Assembly (NCBI GenBank): GCA_964587655.1
Contig: CAZPMT010000060.1
Coordinates: 1-31,191, forward strand
Source: CAZPMT01 sp964587655
GTDB taxonomy: Bacteria > Hydrogenedentota > Hydrogenedentia > Hydrogenedentales > SLHB01
DNA length: 31,191 nt
Direction: 5' to 3'
Under the pieces are notes generated by a model that worked only from the letters and a program-made list of their open reading frames with translations, searched no databases and had not been told where the DNA came from. The position numbers were made by a program, and so were the translations under genes. This document shows positions 8,116 through 14,328 of the stretch, piece by piece (positions within the stretch are counted from its first letter, which is position 1; each line of letters begins with the position of its first letter).

Positions 8116-8208
8116 GTGGACAAAGTGGACGTTGTGGACAAGGTGGACGCAACCCTGCACGTGATCCTTTTTTGTGTCCACATCGTCCACAAAGTCCACG
8201 CCGTCCAC
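8116..8208. repeat. Facing 9-bp-period hexamer arrays (4x GTGGAC, 4x GTCCAC)
   Basis: GTGGAC begins at 8116, 8125, 8134 and 8143. After a 27-bp gap its complement GTCCAC begins at 8176, 8185, 8194 and 8203. Within each array the period is exactly 9 bp. The hexamers pair perfectly across the gap, but the 3-bp spacers mostly do not, so a hairpin would have regular internal loops. The arrays could act as an operator or as an RNA/DNA structure. They may also be a dispersed genomic repeat. Confidence 0.85.
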
Positions 8209-8307
8209 CATTTCGGGAAGCACCTTCAAACTTGACTGTCGAATCTAAGTTCACGTGTGTGGGCGGCCGCGGTTGCGCGGTTCCTCGGGCGTTCGTTGAC
8301 GCCTCGC

Positions 8308-8337
8308 TTGTCAGAGGCCGGACCTTGCGTGTAGCAT
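8308..8337 (+). promoter_or_regulatory. Predicted promoter of the YihY/BrkB gene, leaderless
   Basis: TTGTCA (8308-8313, 5 of 6 to consensus), an 18-bp spacer and TAGCAT (8332-8337) lie 7 bp before the ATG at 8345. The predicted start is within 1 nt of the start codon. Confidence 0.5.
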
Positions 8338-8344
8338 AGGGGCT

Positions 8345-9811
8345 ATGATCCGCATCTTCCAGCAGACGGTCGAGGCGCTCGAGCGGGGACGCCGGTTTGC
8401 CGCCCACGACATTTGGCGCATTGGCCGTCCCGGCGAGGAGACCCCGCACGGTCTCATCATCAAGCACATCCGCGTTGCGATTCTATTGGTTCAGGGACTG
8501 TTTCGCGACGACCTGCTCCTGCGTGCTTCATCCCTGACGTTCGCCACCATGCTCGCTATTGTCCCGTTCCTGGCCATCATGTTTTTCATCATCCAGACGT
8601 TTAACGTCGGAGGAGCCATCGCGGACCTGCTCACGCCGGTTACCGCGCCGATATCGCGTCCATCGCTTGACGCCGAAAGTGAAGCGCTTGCCGCCGGCGC
8701 TTCCGCCACGCCTTCCGCGGAAGACCGGAAGAACGAGGAGCTGCGGAATCAGCTCGTCGCCTTCCTGTTTCGCGGGTTCGAAAAGGATCGTGTTGCTTCC
8801 GGCGGCCAGGGACTGAAGAACCCCGTCACGTTCGTCCTCGAACAGGCGCAACGAGGGTCGAACCCGCGCACGCTCACGCTGGCTGGTCTGATCTTCGTAC
8901 TCACGACCGTCTTCGGACTCATGATGAACATCGAGAACTCCTTCAACACGATCTGGGGCGTCGGCCGGGGCCGCTCTTGGTATCGGATATTCAGCGACTA
9001 CATCATGATCCTGTTGTTGCTGCCGTTTCTCGCCGCCGGCGTCCTTACCGTCACGACGGCGCTCGAGCACTCGATCATCAGCGAGCGGCTGGGCCGGTTT
9101 GGGTTCGCCCTTCAGGGCATTCAGTACGCCTTGAGCTGGCTCATATTCACGGCGTTGTACTTCTACGTGCCAAACACGCGCGTCCGGTTTCGGTATGCAC
9201 TTTTCGCCGCGGTCGTTGCGGGAACCATGTGGTGCTTGTTGTCGCTTGCGTACGTTAAGTTCCAGTTCGGCCTGTCGAACTACGGCCTTCTCTATTCCAC
9301 CTTCGCACAGGTCCCTGTGTTCCTCATGTGGCTGTACTTGAGCTGGCTCGTCCTGCTGCTGGGCGCCGAGATCGCGTTCGCCTACCAGAACGAAAAAACC
9401 TTCGCTATGGAACGCCTCGCTCAGGACGCACCCTACGCATACAGGGAAGCCACCGCCATATGGGCCATGCTCGAGATGTGCAAACGTTTTGATGCCGGCC
9501 TTCCCGGGCTTCAGGCCGACGAGGCCGCCGAGGAATGGAACGTGCCCCTGCGGCTGCTCAATGAGATCCTTCGGCAGTTCGAAGAGGGCCATCTCGTAGT
9601 CCAATCCGCCTCAAAGCCCCCCACGTATCAGCCGGGCCGTTCCGTCGACAAGATCACCGTGGCCGATGTGATCGCCTGCCTCCGCGAGTCCGGCAAGGAC
9701 CCTTCCGCACTGCGTCAGGACCCGGCCTTCAAGGAGGCCATGCACCGGCTTACAGCCCATTCCGGCGGCCCCGGCGAATGCACCATTGCCGGTCTCATCC
9801 GCGACGCGTGA
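8345..9811 (+). CDS. YihY/BrkB-family inner-membrane protein
   Basis: A 488-residue polytopic membrane protein of the YihY/virulence factor BrkB family, once misnamed RNase BN. Its biochemical role is not settled; transport or envelope functions have been proposed. Six hydrophobic segments are visible near residues 60-85, 178-203, 218-243, 255-278, 285-305 and 318-348. The family region DLLLRASSLTFATMLAIVPF covers the first, and the pattern NIENSFNTIWGV-RGRSWYR lies between helices 2 and 3. A hydrophilic insert of about 70 residues follows the first helix (SAEDRKNEELRNQL region). The last 110 residues look like a soluble winged-helix-type domain (EEWNVPLRLLNEILRQFEEG), common in longer family members. 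It is divergent to the LysR gene. Confidence 0.88.
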   Translation: MIRIFQQTVEALERGRRFAAHDIWRIGRPGEETPHGLIIKHIRVAILLVQGLFRDDLLLRASSLTFATMLAIVPFLAIMFFIIQTFNVGGAIADLLTPVTAPISRPSLDAESEALAAGASATPSAEDRKNEELRNQLVAFLFRGFEKDRVASGGQGLKNPVTFVLEQAQRGSNPRTLTLAGLIFVLTTVFGLMMNIENSFNTIWGVGRGRSWYRIFSDYIMILLLLPFLAAGVLTVTTALEHSIISERLGRFGFALQGIQYALSWLIFTALYFYVPNTRVRFRYALFAAVVAGTMWCLLSLAYVKFQFGLSNYGLLYSTFAQVPVFLMWLYLSWLVLLLGAEIAFAYQNEKTFAMERLAQDAPYAYREATAIWAMLEMCKRFDAGLPGLQADEAAEEWNVPLRLLNEILRQFEEGHLVVQSASKPPTYQPGRSVDKITVADVIACLRESGKDPSALRQDPAFKEAMHRLTAHSGGPGECTIAGLIRDA

Positions 9812-9823
9812 CCGTCTTGCCTT

Positions 9824-9852
9824 TTGATCCCCGCTCCCGCGTATGCTAAAAT
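9824..9852 (+). promoter_or_regulatory. Predicted promoter of the first PilT-family gene
   Basis: TTGATC (9824-9829), a 17-bp spacer and TAAAAT (9847-9852) predict a start near 9859 and a leader of about 79 nt with a normal AGGAAGG site before the ATG at 9938. Confidence 0.45.
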
Positions 9853-9937
9853 CACTTATTCCGGGTTGTATCACAAAGTATCCGCGGGTTCCGGAGTGCC
9901 CTCGTATCCAGCCTAGCTACACGCAGGAAGGTCAGCC

Positions 9938-11428
9938 ATGTTCATCGGCAGTAAGTCCACCGACACTATCTTGGACATCTTTCGAATTGGGATTACGGAG
10001 TTGGTCCGCCAATCAGGTCTGGCGGAGGAGGCGCACCTCAAGGCGCGCGGCTGCGAGATGTTCGCCAAGGCCGTCAACCTCTCGAAGCGGGTGGATTCCC
10101 TTCGCATCGTATTTGGCCTTAAGTCCGGCGTAGATCACGCGGAGCTAGTCGAAGCCAGCAAGGCATTCAGCTTCGCCGTCCACCTTCAAGCGGAAAACGG
10201 GACCTGTTCGGTAACCCTGCCGCCGTTCGAATGGCGCCACCTCCCGCAACTCGCGCCCGTGGATTCCCTGATCGAGAAGTTTGCGGCCAGATCGGTCCGT
10301 TCCGAGTCGTGGAGCCTCGCCGTGACCAAGTATTCGGAGCAGGGCTTCAACGTCAACCTTATGGTCGAGCAGATGAGAGAGCGGAACGCGTCGGACCTCC
10401 ATCTGCGCGCCGGGACCCCTCCTTATATCCGAATTGACAATGACCTTGTCGCCATGGACATGCCCTCCCTCACCGCCGCGGACATGGAGGAGATCGCCCT
10501 CCAGCTCGGCGACCAAGCGGAACTCGACAAACTCATCGCGGAACGTGAAACCAGTTGGCAGTTCCACAGCGCCGGCGTCGGCTATCTCCGCGTCAGCGGC
10601 TATTTCAAGATGAACGCGATAGGGATCGCCATCCGACTCATTCCCGAAGAACCCGTCCCATTCGAACAGCTAAACATCCCGATGGTCGTGCGGAACATCG
10701 CCGACGCACATCGCGGCCTATTCCTCGTGTGCGGCATCACCGGCAGCGGAAAAACCACCACGCTGGCATCCATGGTGGATTACGTCAACGGCAAGCGCCA
10801 CGCACACATTATCACCGTCGAGGACCCCATCGAGTACGTCTACCGCGATAAGAAGAGCATTATCTCGCAGCGGCAGGTGGGGCGCGACACGTTTTCATAC
10901 GCCAATGCGCTCCGCGGCTCGCTGCGTGAGGACCCGGACGTGATCCTCGTGGGCGAAATGCGCGATATGGACACGATCCGCGCCGCCGTCAGCGCCGCCG
11001 AGACCGGCCACCTCGTGTTCAGCACGCTGCACACGATGACGGCCGTGGATACCGTGAACCGCGTCATAAGCTATTTCCCGCAGGCCGAACGCGACTTGAT
11101 CCGTCAGGAGTTGGCCTATTCGCTTAAAGGCGTGGTGTGCCAGCGCCTGCTCAGGCGAAAGGGAGGGGGCCGCATCCCCTGCGTCGAGATTCTGCTCGGC
11201 GGGAAACCGATCGTACGCGACGCCATCCTTGAAGGCGAAATCAGCAAGCTCTACAGCATCATCGAGGTTGACAGTGAAATGAAGAGCTTCGACCAGCACG
11301 CCGTGGAGCTATATCAGCAGGGGCTTGTCACAAAAGAAGAAGCGATTTCGGCGTGCAGCAATGAAGAAGGTTTCGAGCGAATCATCTCCGGCATCAAGTC
11401 GTCCGAAGGCAGGAAGCTCCTCAAGTAG
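9938..11428 (+). CDS. PilT/PilU-like type IV pilus retraction ATPase with N-terminal extension
   Basis: A 496-residue secretion-type hexameric ATPase predicted to power type IV pilus retraction or a related motor. The core starts near residue 137. It shows the PAS-like start NLMVEQMRERNASDLHLRAG, Walker A GITGSGKT (266-273), the Asp box ITVEDPIEY (292-300), Walker B with DPDVILVGEMRD and the His box ETGHLVFSTLHT. The AIRNLIRE motif of true PilT is poorly kept (IVRDAILEGEISKL), which suggests a PilU-like accessory role. About 135 residues precede the core and match nothing I recognise. A good AGGAAGG site lies before the ATG. Its stop is 9 bp from the stop of a second, convergent PilT gene. 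Confidence 0.9.
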   Translation: MFIGSKSTDTILDIFRIGITELVRQSGLAEEAHLKARGCEMFAKAVNLSKRVDSLRIVFGLKSGVDHAELVEASKAFSFAVHLQAENGTCSVTLPPFEWRHLPQLAPVDSLIEKFAARSVRSESWSLAVTKYSEQGFNVNLMVEQMRERNASDLHLRAGTPPYIRIDNDLVAMDMPSLTAADMEEIALQLGDQAELDKLIAERETSWQFHSAGVGYLRVSGYFKMNAIGIAIRLIPEEPVPFEQLNIPMVVRNIADAHRGLFLVCGITGSGKTTTLASMVDYVNGKRHAHIITVEDPIEYVYRDKKSIISQRQVGRDTFSYANALRGSLREDPDVILVGEMRDMDTIRAAVSAAETGHLVFSTLHTMTAVDTVNRVISYFPQAERDLIRQELAYSLKGVVCQRLLRRKGGGRIPCVEILLGGKPIVRDAILEGEISKLYSIIEVDSEMKSFDQHAVELYQQGLVTKEEAISACSNEEGFERIISGIKSSEGRKLLK

Positions 11429-11437
11429 AACCCTCGG

Positions 11438-12484
11438 CTACCTGCTGCCCAGGGCCTTCGGATTCCGCACGTGCGCGAGGGCTTCGTCGTGCGTGATGAT
11501 ACCCTTCATGTACAGGTCCTTAATGGACCGATCCATGGTCACCATGCCTTCCTTCGTATTCGTCTCGAGGACGCTGTAGACCTGATGCGTCTTGCCTTCG
11601 CGGATCAGGTTAGCGATTGCCGTGTTGTTCTTCAGGAACTCGAACGCCAGGACCCGGCCCTTCCCGTCCTCCCGCGGCAACAGCCGCTGCGAGATGATCG
11701 CCAGCAGCGACATGGACAACTGGAACCGTATCTGCTGCTGTTGATCGCCGGGGAACACGTCGATGATCCGATCTACCGTCTGGACGGCATCGTTCGTGTG
11801 CAACGTCGCCAGAACCAAGTGACCCGTCTCCGCCGCCCGCAACGCCGCCTGAATCGTCTCCAGGTCGCGCATCTCGCCGATGAGGATCACGTCGGGACTT
11901 TGCCTAAGCACGAACTTGAGGGCGTTGCCGAAGTTGTGCGTGTCGCCCCCGACCTCGCGCTGATCCACGATGCTTTTCTTGTGGTAGTGAACGTACTCGA
12001 TAGGATCTTCAACGGTGATAATGTGGCACGCGCGCGTGTTGTTGATCTGGCCGATGATGGCCGCCTGGGTCGTCGTCTTCCCGTGGCCCGTCGGCCCAGT
12101 CACCAAGACCAATCCCTGCTTCACGGCCGCGAGCTTCTCCATTTCTTCCGGCAGACCCAGTTCGCGCAGAGTGGGTATCTCCTCGGGAATGGGACGCAAC
12201 GCCGCGGTCATCGCTTGTTTCTGCAGATAGACGTTCACGCGAAAACGGTGCCTCCGGCCAAGCGCCAGCGAGAAGTCCAACTCCTTCGCGGCCTCGAACT
12301 GAATCCGCTGCTCCTTCGACAGAAAACTGAAGATGAGCTGTTGCGTCTGCTCCGGCGTCATGCGACCGTAATCCGTGGGCTGCAGTTCCCCGTTAACGCG
12401 AAGCATCGGCGAAGCATCGGCCGTAATAAGAAGATCCGAAGCTCCTTTCTTTGCCACCAACTCCAGCAGTTCCTTTATTTCCAT
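11438..12484 (-). CDS. pilT: Type IV pilus twitching motility ATPase PilT
   Basis: A 348-residue protein of canonical PilT length and order: N-terminal domain opening MEIKELLELVAKKGASDLLI; Walker A GPTGHGKT (130-137), where His replaces the usual Ser; Asp box ITVEDPIEY; Walker B SPDVILIGEMRD; His box ETGHLVLATLHT; and a well-kept C-terminal AIANLIREGKTHQ motif. PilT depolymerises the pilus from the inner-membrane platform, driving twitching and DNA uptake. The open frame extends upstream to 12706, but that extension is translated repeat DNA; the ATG at 12484 has AGGAG 9 bp upstream and begins at the conserved N-terminus. No other pilus genes are in the window, so the partners must be encoded elsewhere. 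Confidence 0.93.
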   Translation of the reverse strand: MEIKELLELVAKKGASDLLITADASPMLRVNGELQPTDYGRMTPEQTQQLIFSFLSKEQRIQFEAAKELDFSLALGRRHRFRVNVYLQKQAMTAALRPIPEEIPTLRELGLPEEMEKLAAVKQGLVLVTGPTGHGKTTTQAAIIGQINNTRACHIITVEDPIEYVHYHKKSIVDQREVGGDTHNFGNALKFVLRQSPDVILIGEMRDLETIQAALRAAETGHLVLATLHTNDAVQTVDRIIDVFPGDQQQQIRFQLSMSLLAIISQRLLPREDGKGRVLAFEFLKNNTAIANLIREGKTHQVYSVLETNTKEGMVTMDRSIKDLYMKGIITHDEALAHVRNPKALGSR

Positions 12485-12527
12485 AGCGATGCTCTCCTGT
12501 TCATGATTCCGCCACATCCGATTTCGC

Positions 12528-12704
12528 GTGAGAGGTTGTGAAGAAATGCCGTCACAATACGCCCATTCACTCAGCGGCCCTGGAATGGCGTCATTCCCGC
12601 GAAAGCGGGAATCCAGTGCGGATGTCGCGGGCCGGCGTGTGTACTCTGGATTCCCGCTTTCGCGGGAATGACGCCATTTTGGGATTGTTTCACAAGCTCT
12701 GAGC
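12528..12704. repeat. Composite palindromic repeat element (copy 2)
   Basis: A perfect 33-bp inverted repeat (12584-12616 and 12646-12678) with a 29-bp gap. Each arm contains an inner palindrome, ATTCCCGC-GAAA-GCGGGAAT at 12593-12612, mirrored at 12650-12669 with a TTTC loop. End motifs are TGAGAGGTTGTGAA (12529-12542) and, inverted, CAGAGCTTGTGAAACAATC (12684-12702), matching the ends of the element at 31-190. It lies between the XRE antitoxin stop and the pilT start. Confidence 0.8.
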
Positions 12705-12720
12705 ACATAGTACCACGAAA

Positions 12721-13227
12721 TCAGCCTCTTCTCATCTTCTCCAAGCTACCCTCCCAGGCGACTCTGCCCTTCAATTTGCGCAACCGCTTATGGCTGTGAA
12801 CCTGGGCTTCTGCGTGCGATACACCTCCACGGTCCGCGCGTCGGTCTCCAGCCCCTCGTTCGTCCCCGTACCTCAGGCGCTCTTCCTTGACATGGAGAAT
12901 GTCGCTGAAACGTTTGGCCATGGAAGAGGAAAGACTGCGCCGCCCACGCTCGTAATCGCTGACCATGTTCTGTTGGATTCCAAGCTTATTGGCCAGTTGC
13001 GTCTGAGTAAGCCGGGCCTTGAGACGCGCACCGGCAAGGAGATTCCCAACCCGATTCTTCTCCATTTCCTTCCAGAACTCAGTCTCCTCGACAGGGACAG
13101 ACTCCTCGGCATCCTCGGCGGATACAACAGACACGTCGTACTTTTTCCGAATCCACTCGATCAACTCCTCGAGCCGTTCCCCGCGGATTGAGATCTCAAT
13201 ATGGGGCTTTTTCACGAGAGCCAACAT
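12721..13227 (-). CDS. XRE-family antitoxin of a RelE/HigB-type module
   Basis: A 168-residue protein. The N-terminal 55 or so residues (HIEISIRGERLEELIEWIRK) are a likely toxin-binding region. A lambda-repressor-type helix-turn-helix follows at about 62-115: LKARLTQTQLANKLGIQQNM, VSDYERGRRSLSSSMAKRFS. The last 45 residues, rich in Arg, Gly and Glu, are unlike the usual end of such antitoxins and may be a shifted or acquired tail; the stop lies next to repeat element 2. The start at 13227 has GAGGTG 6 bp upstream and overlaps the toxin gene end by 32 bp, so the two are co-translated in toxin-first order. It should neutralise the toxin and, with it, repress the operon at the palindrome over the promoter. 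Confidence 0.85.
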   Translation of the reverse strand: MLALVKKPHIEISIRGERLEELIEWIRKKYDVSVVSAEDAEESVPVEETEFWKEMEKNRVGNLLAGARLKARLTQTQLANKLGIQQNMVSDYERGRRSLSSSMAKRFSDILHVKEERLRYGDERGAGDRRADRGGVSHAEAQVHSHKRLRKLKGRVAWEGSLEKMRRG

Positions 13228-13462
13228 AGTACACCTCGATTACGATTTCATGTTTCTTGCACGTCCAGCACGCCACGTAGCGATACGTCAGATGGCAGTG
13301 GTATCGATCCCCGCCAAGGGAGGAGAAGCTCTGCCAACCCTTCTGAATAGGCCCATCTGCTTGAAGATCGGCAACGAGCAAAAACACAAGCTGCTGCACG
13401 TTTTTCGGCAGTTCCGGCAGCGCACGCGCAACCTTCTTCTTCAGTCTTACTTGGTACGCCAT
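13196..13462 (-). CDS. RelE/ParE-superfamily toxin
   Basis: An 88-residue toxin-like protein. Its C-terminus GDRYHCHLTYRYVACWTCKK, IEVYYVGSREKAPY matches the RelE-like group annotated as cytotoxic translational repressors, in which the RYHCHL and YVGxxEKAPY segments recur. Such toxins usually cleave mRNA on the ribosome. The open frame extends to a TTG at 13486, but an ideal promoter lies directly before the ATG at 13462, so translation should start there on an almost leaderless mRNA. It is the first gene of the operon; the XRE antitoxin follows with a 32-bp overlap, the toxin-first order of HigBA systems. I assign the RelE superfamily with more confidence than the HigB name. Confidence 0.82.
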   Translation of the reverse strand: MAYQVRLKKKVARALPELPKNVQQLVFLLVADLQADGPIQKGWQSFSSLGGDRYHCHLTYRYVACWTCKKHEIVIEVYYVGSREKAPY

Positions 13463-13464
13463 CT

Positions 13465-13499
13465 GGTTATAATATAACCACTTCAAAGGGCCGTGTCAA
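13465..13499 (-). promoter_or_regulatory. Promoter and palindromic operator of the RelE/XRE operon
   Basis: TTGACA (13494-13499) is a full consensus -35 box; a 17-bp spacer leads to TATATT (13471-13476). The perfect 15-bp palindrome GGTTATAATATAACC (13465-13479) covers the -10 box and start region, an ideal place for antitoxin binding. The predicted transcription start (about 13464) is 2 nt from the toxin ATG. Confidence 0.75.
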
Positions 13500-13521
13500 G
13501 CGATGTATAACGCCGCGGCCC

Positions 13522-13540
13522 ACAGTTTCTCACAAACTGT
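13522..13540. repeat. Small inverted repeat ACAGTTT-CTCAC-AAACTGT
   Basis: A 7-bp perfect inverted repeat with a 5-bp loop, just upstream of the toxin promoter and at one edge of a 130-bp gene-free stretch (13541-13671). It could be an end of a decayed mobile element or a second operator; no further support. Confidence 0.35.
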
Positions 13541-13671
13541 AGCAAACGCATCTAGATTCCCAGTGATTGTTCGAGAAAGCCGGTGTCAAGTGCGGCTAGG
13601 ATACGTCCCTGTCTTTGGGAAATACGGCGACGCCACCTGTTTGCATCCCTCAGCAGCCCGCCTGCACGGGT

Positions 13672-13923
13672 TCACGAAACCCGCAGCTTCTCGGTAACCC
13701 ATTCCTCGATCAGCTTCGCATCGCCCACTCCCTTGGACCGGGCAATACGGTGAAGGGCGGCAGCTTGCTCGGGATCGAGCCGAACTCGCATCACGGTCTG
13801 ACCCGCACGATCGAAAACGGGACCTGACACTTCCTCAAGCTCGTCTTCAAACTCGGCCACGTCATGGGTGTCCCAGAATCGCGCCAACGCCGCCACGGAG
13901 TCTATTTGCGGAATCTTGCTCAT
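13672..13923 (-). CDS. CopG-like (BrnA-type) antitoxin
   Basis: An 83-residue protein with the N-terminal pattern SVAALARFWDTHDVAEFEDEL typical of CopG-type antitoxins paired with BrnT toxins. A ribbon-helix-helix-like C-terminus follows: MRVRLDPEQAAALHRIARSK, LIEEWVTEKL. An in-frame GTG at 13935 exists, but the ATG at 13923 overlaps the toxin stop as ATGA and has AAGG just before it, so I chose the latter. It should bind the upstream toxin and, as a dimer, repress the operon. Confidence 0.82.
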   Translation of the reverse strand: MSKIPQIDSVAALARFWDTHDVAEFEDELEEVSGPVFDRAGQTVMRVRLDPEQAAALHRIARSKGVGDAKLIEEWVTEKLRVS

Positions 13924-14204
13924 CTGCCTTTCCACCGGCTAAATCGCCTCTGTTCGTTGTCGGTCATAGGACGCGCCGTGACAGGATATCCCTTCGCATC
14001 GGGGAACTGGATCACTACACAGAAGAGATATCGCCCGCCGTTGGTCTGTCCAAGCACATAATAAACTGGATTCTCGCCTTCCGACTTGCCTCGAAGCACG
14101 AGCGGCCCGCCAAAGCAAACCTCTTCGACTTCATGCGGAAGAACACCGTGGTTCGCGATGTGTTCGACTCGATCTCGCGGCCACATCAGCTCCCGTATCC
14201 TCAT
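13920..14204 (-). CDS. BrnT-like ribonuclease toxin
   Basis: A 94-residue protein resembling BrnT/BrnT-like toxins, which have a RelE-like fold and cut RNA. Family hallmarks are an early basic stretch leading to HIANHGVLPHEVEEVCFGGP (the family's KHGVsFeEA region), then VYYVLGQTNGGRYLFCVVIQ (iGrT..GR.L.V.y) and a terminal TARPMTDNEQRRFSRW (SAR.A...E...Y). The frame is open to 14306, but the ATG at 14204 is preferred because a promoter ends 6 bp before it; there is no Shine-Dalgarno site. The gene overlaps the CopG-like antitoxin by 4 bp. The toxin-first order is normal for brnTA. Confidence 0.8.
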   Translation of the reverse strand: MRIRELMWPRDRVEHIANHGVLPHEVEEVCFGGPLVLRGKSEGENPVYYVLGQTNGGRYLFCVVIQFPDAKGYPVTARPMTDNEQRRFSRWKGR

Positions 14205-14210
14205 TGCAGG

Positions 14211-14239
14211 ATGATACCCCCGCGGCGCTTCGATGGCAA
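14211..14239 (-). promoter_or_regulatory. Promoter of the BrnT-like operon, leaderless
   Basis: TTGCCA (14234-14239), a 17-bp spacer and TATCAT (14211-14216) are followed by 6 bp and then the ATG. The predicted start coincides with the A of ATG. Confidence 0.6.
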
Positions 14240-14328
14240 GTCTGGCCCCAGGCCGGCCCGACAGAGAAGGAATTGCCGGTAGCCTTCCCACTCCCCACAA
14301 TCTCATCAGCGGTCATATCGAGGCCGCT

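Larger units (their letters stand above)
7987..8344. other. 358-bp divergent intergenic region with hexamer arrays
   Basis: It separates the LysR start from the YihY/BrkB start and contains the predicted promoters of both genes plus the paired GTGGAC/GTCCAC arrays. A 103-codon plus-strand frame at 8028-8339 crosses the arrays but has no ribosome-binding site or recognisable product, so it is not called. Confidence 0.7.

Noticed and set aside
8116..8208. CRISPR array
   Set aside because: The units are 9 bp with 3-bp spacers and the second half is inverted, unlike CRISPR repeats of 23 bp or more with unique spacers. No cas genes are present.
8028..8339. 103-codon frame across the GTGGAC/GTCCAC arrays
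   Set aside because: No ribosome-binding site and no recognisable domain. The hexamer period is a multiple of three by itself, which keeps frames open through the arrays.
12485..12706. N-terminal extension of PilT to 12706
   Set aside because: The extra 74 codons translate repeat element 2. The ATG at 12484 has a proper ribosome-binding site and the canonical PilT N-terminus.
13541..13671. Decayed transposase between the two toxin-antitoxin operons
   Set aside because: The stretch has a small inverted repeat at one edge and short open frames, but no translation resembles a known transposase.
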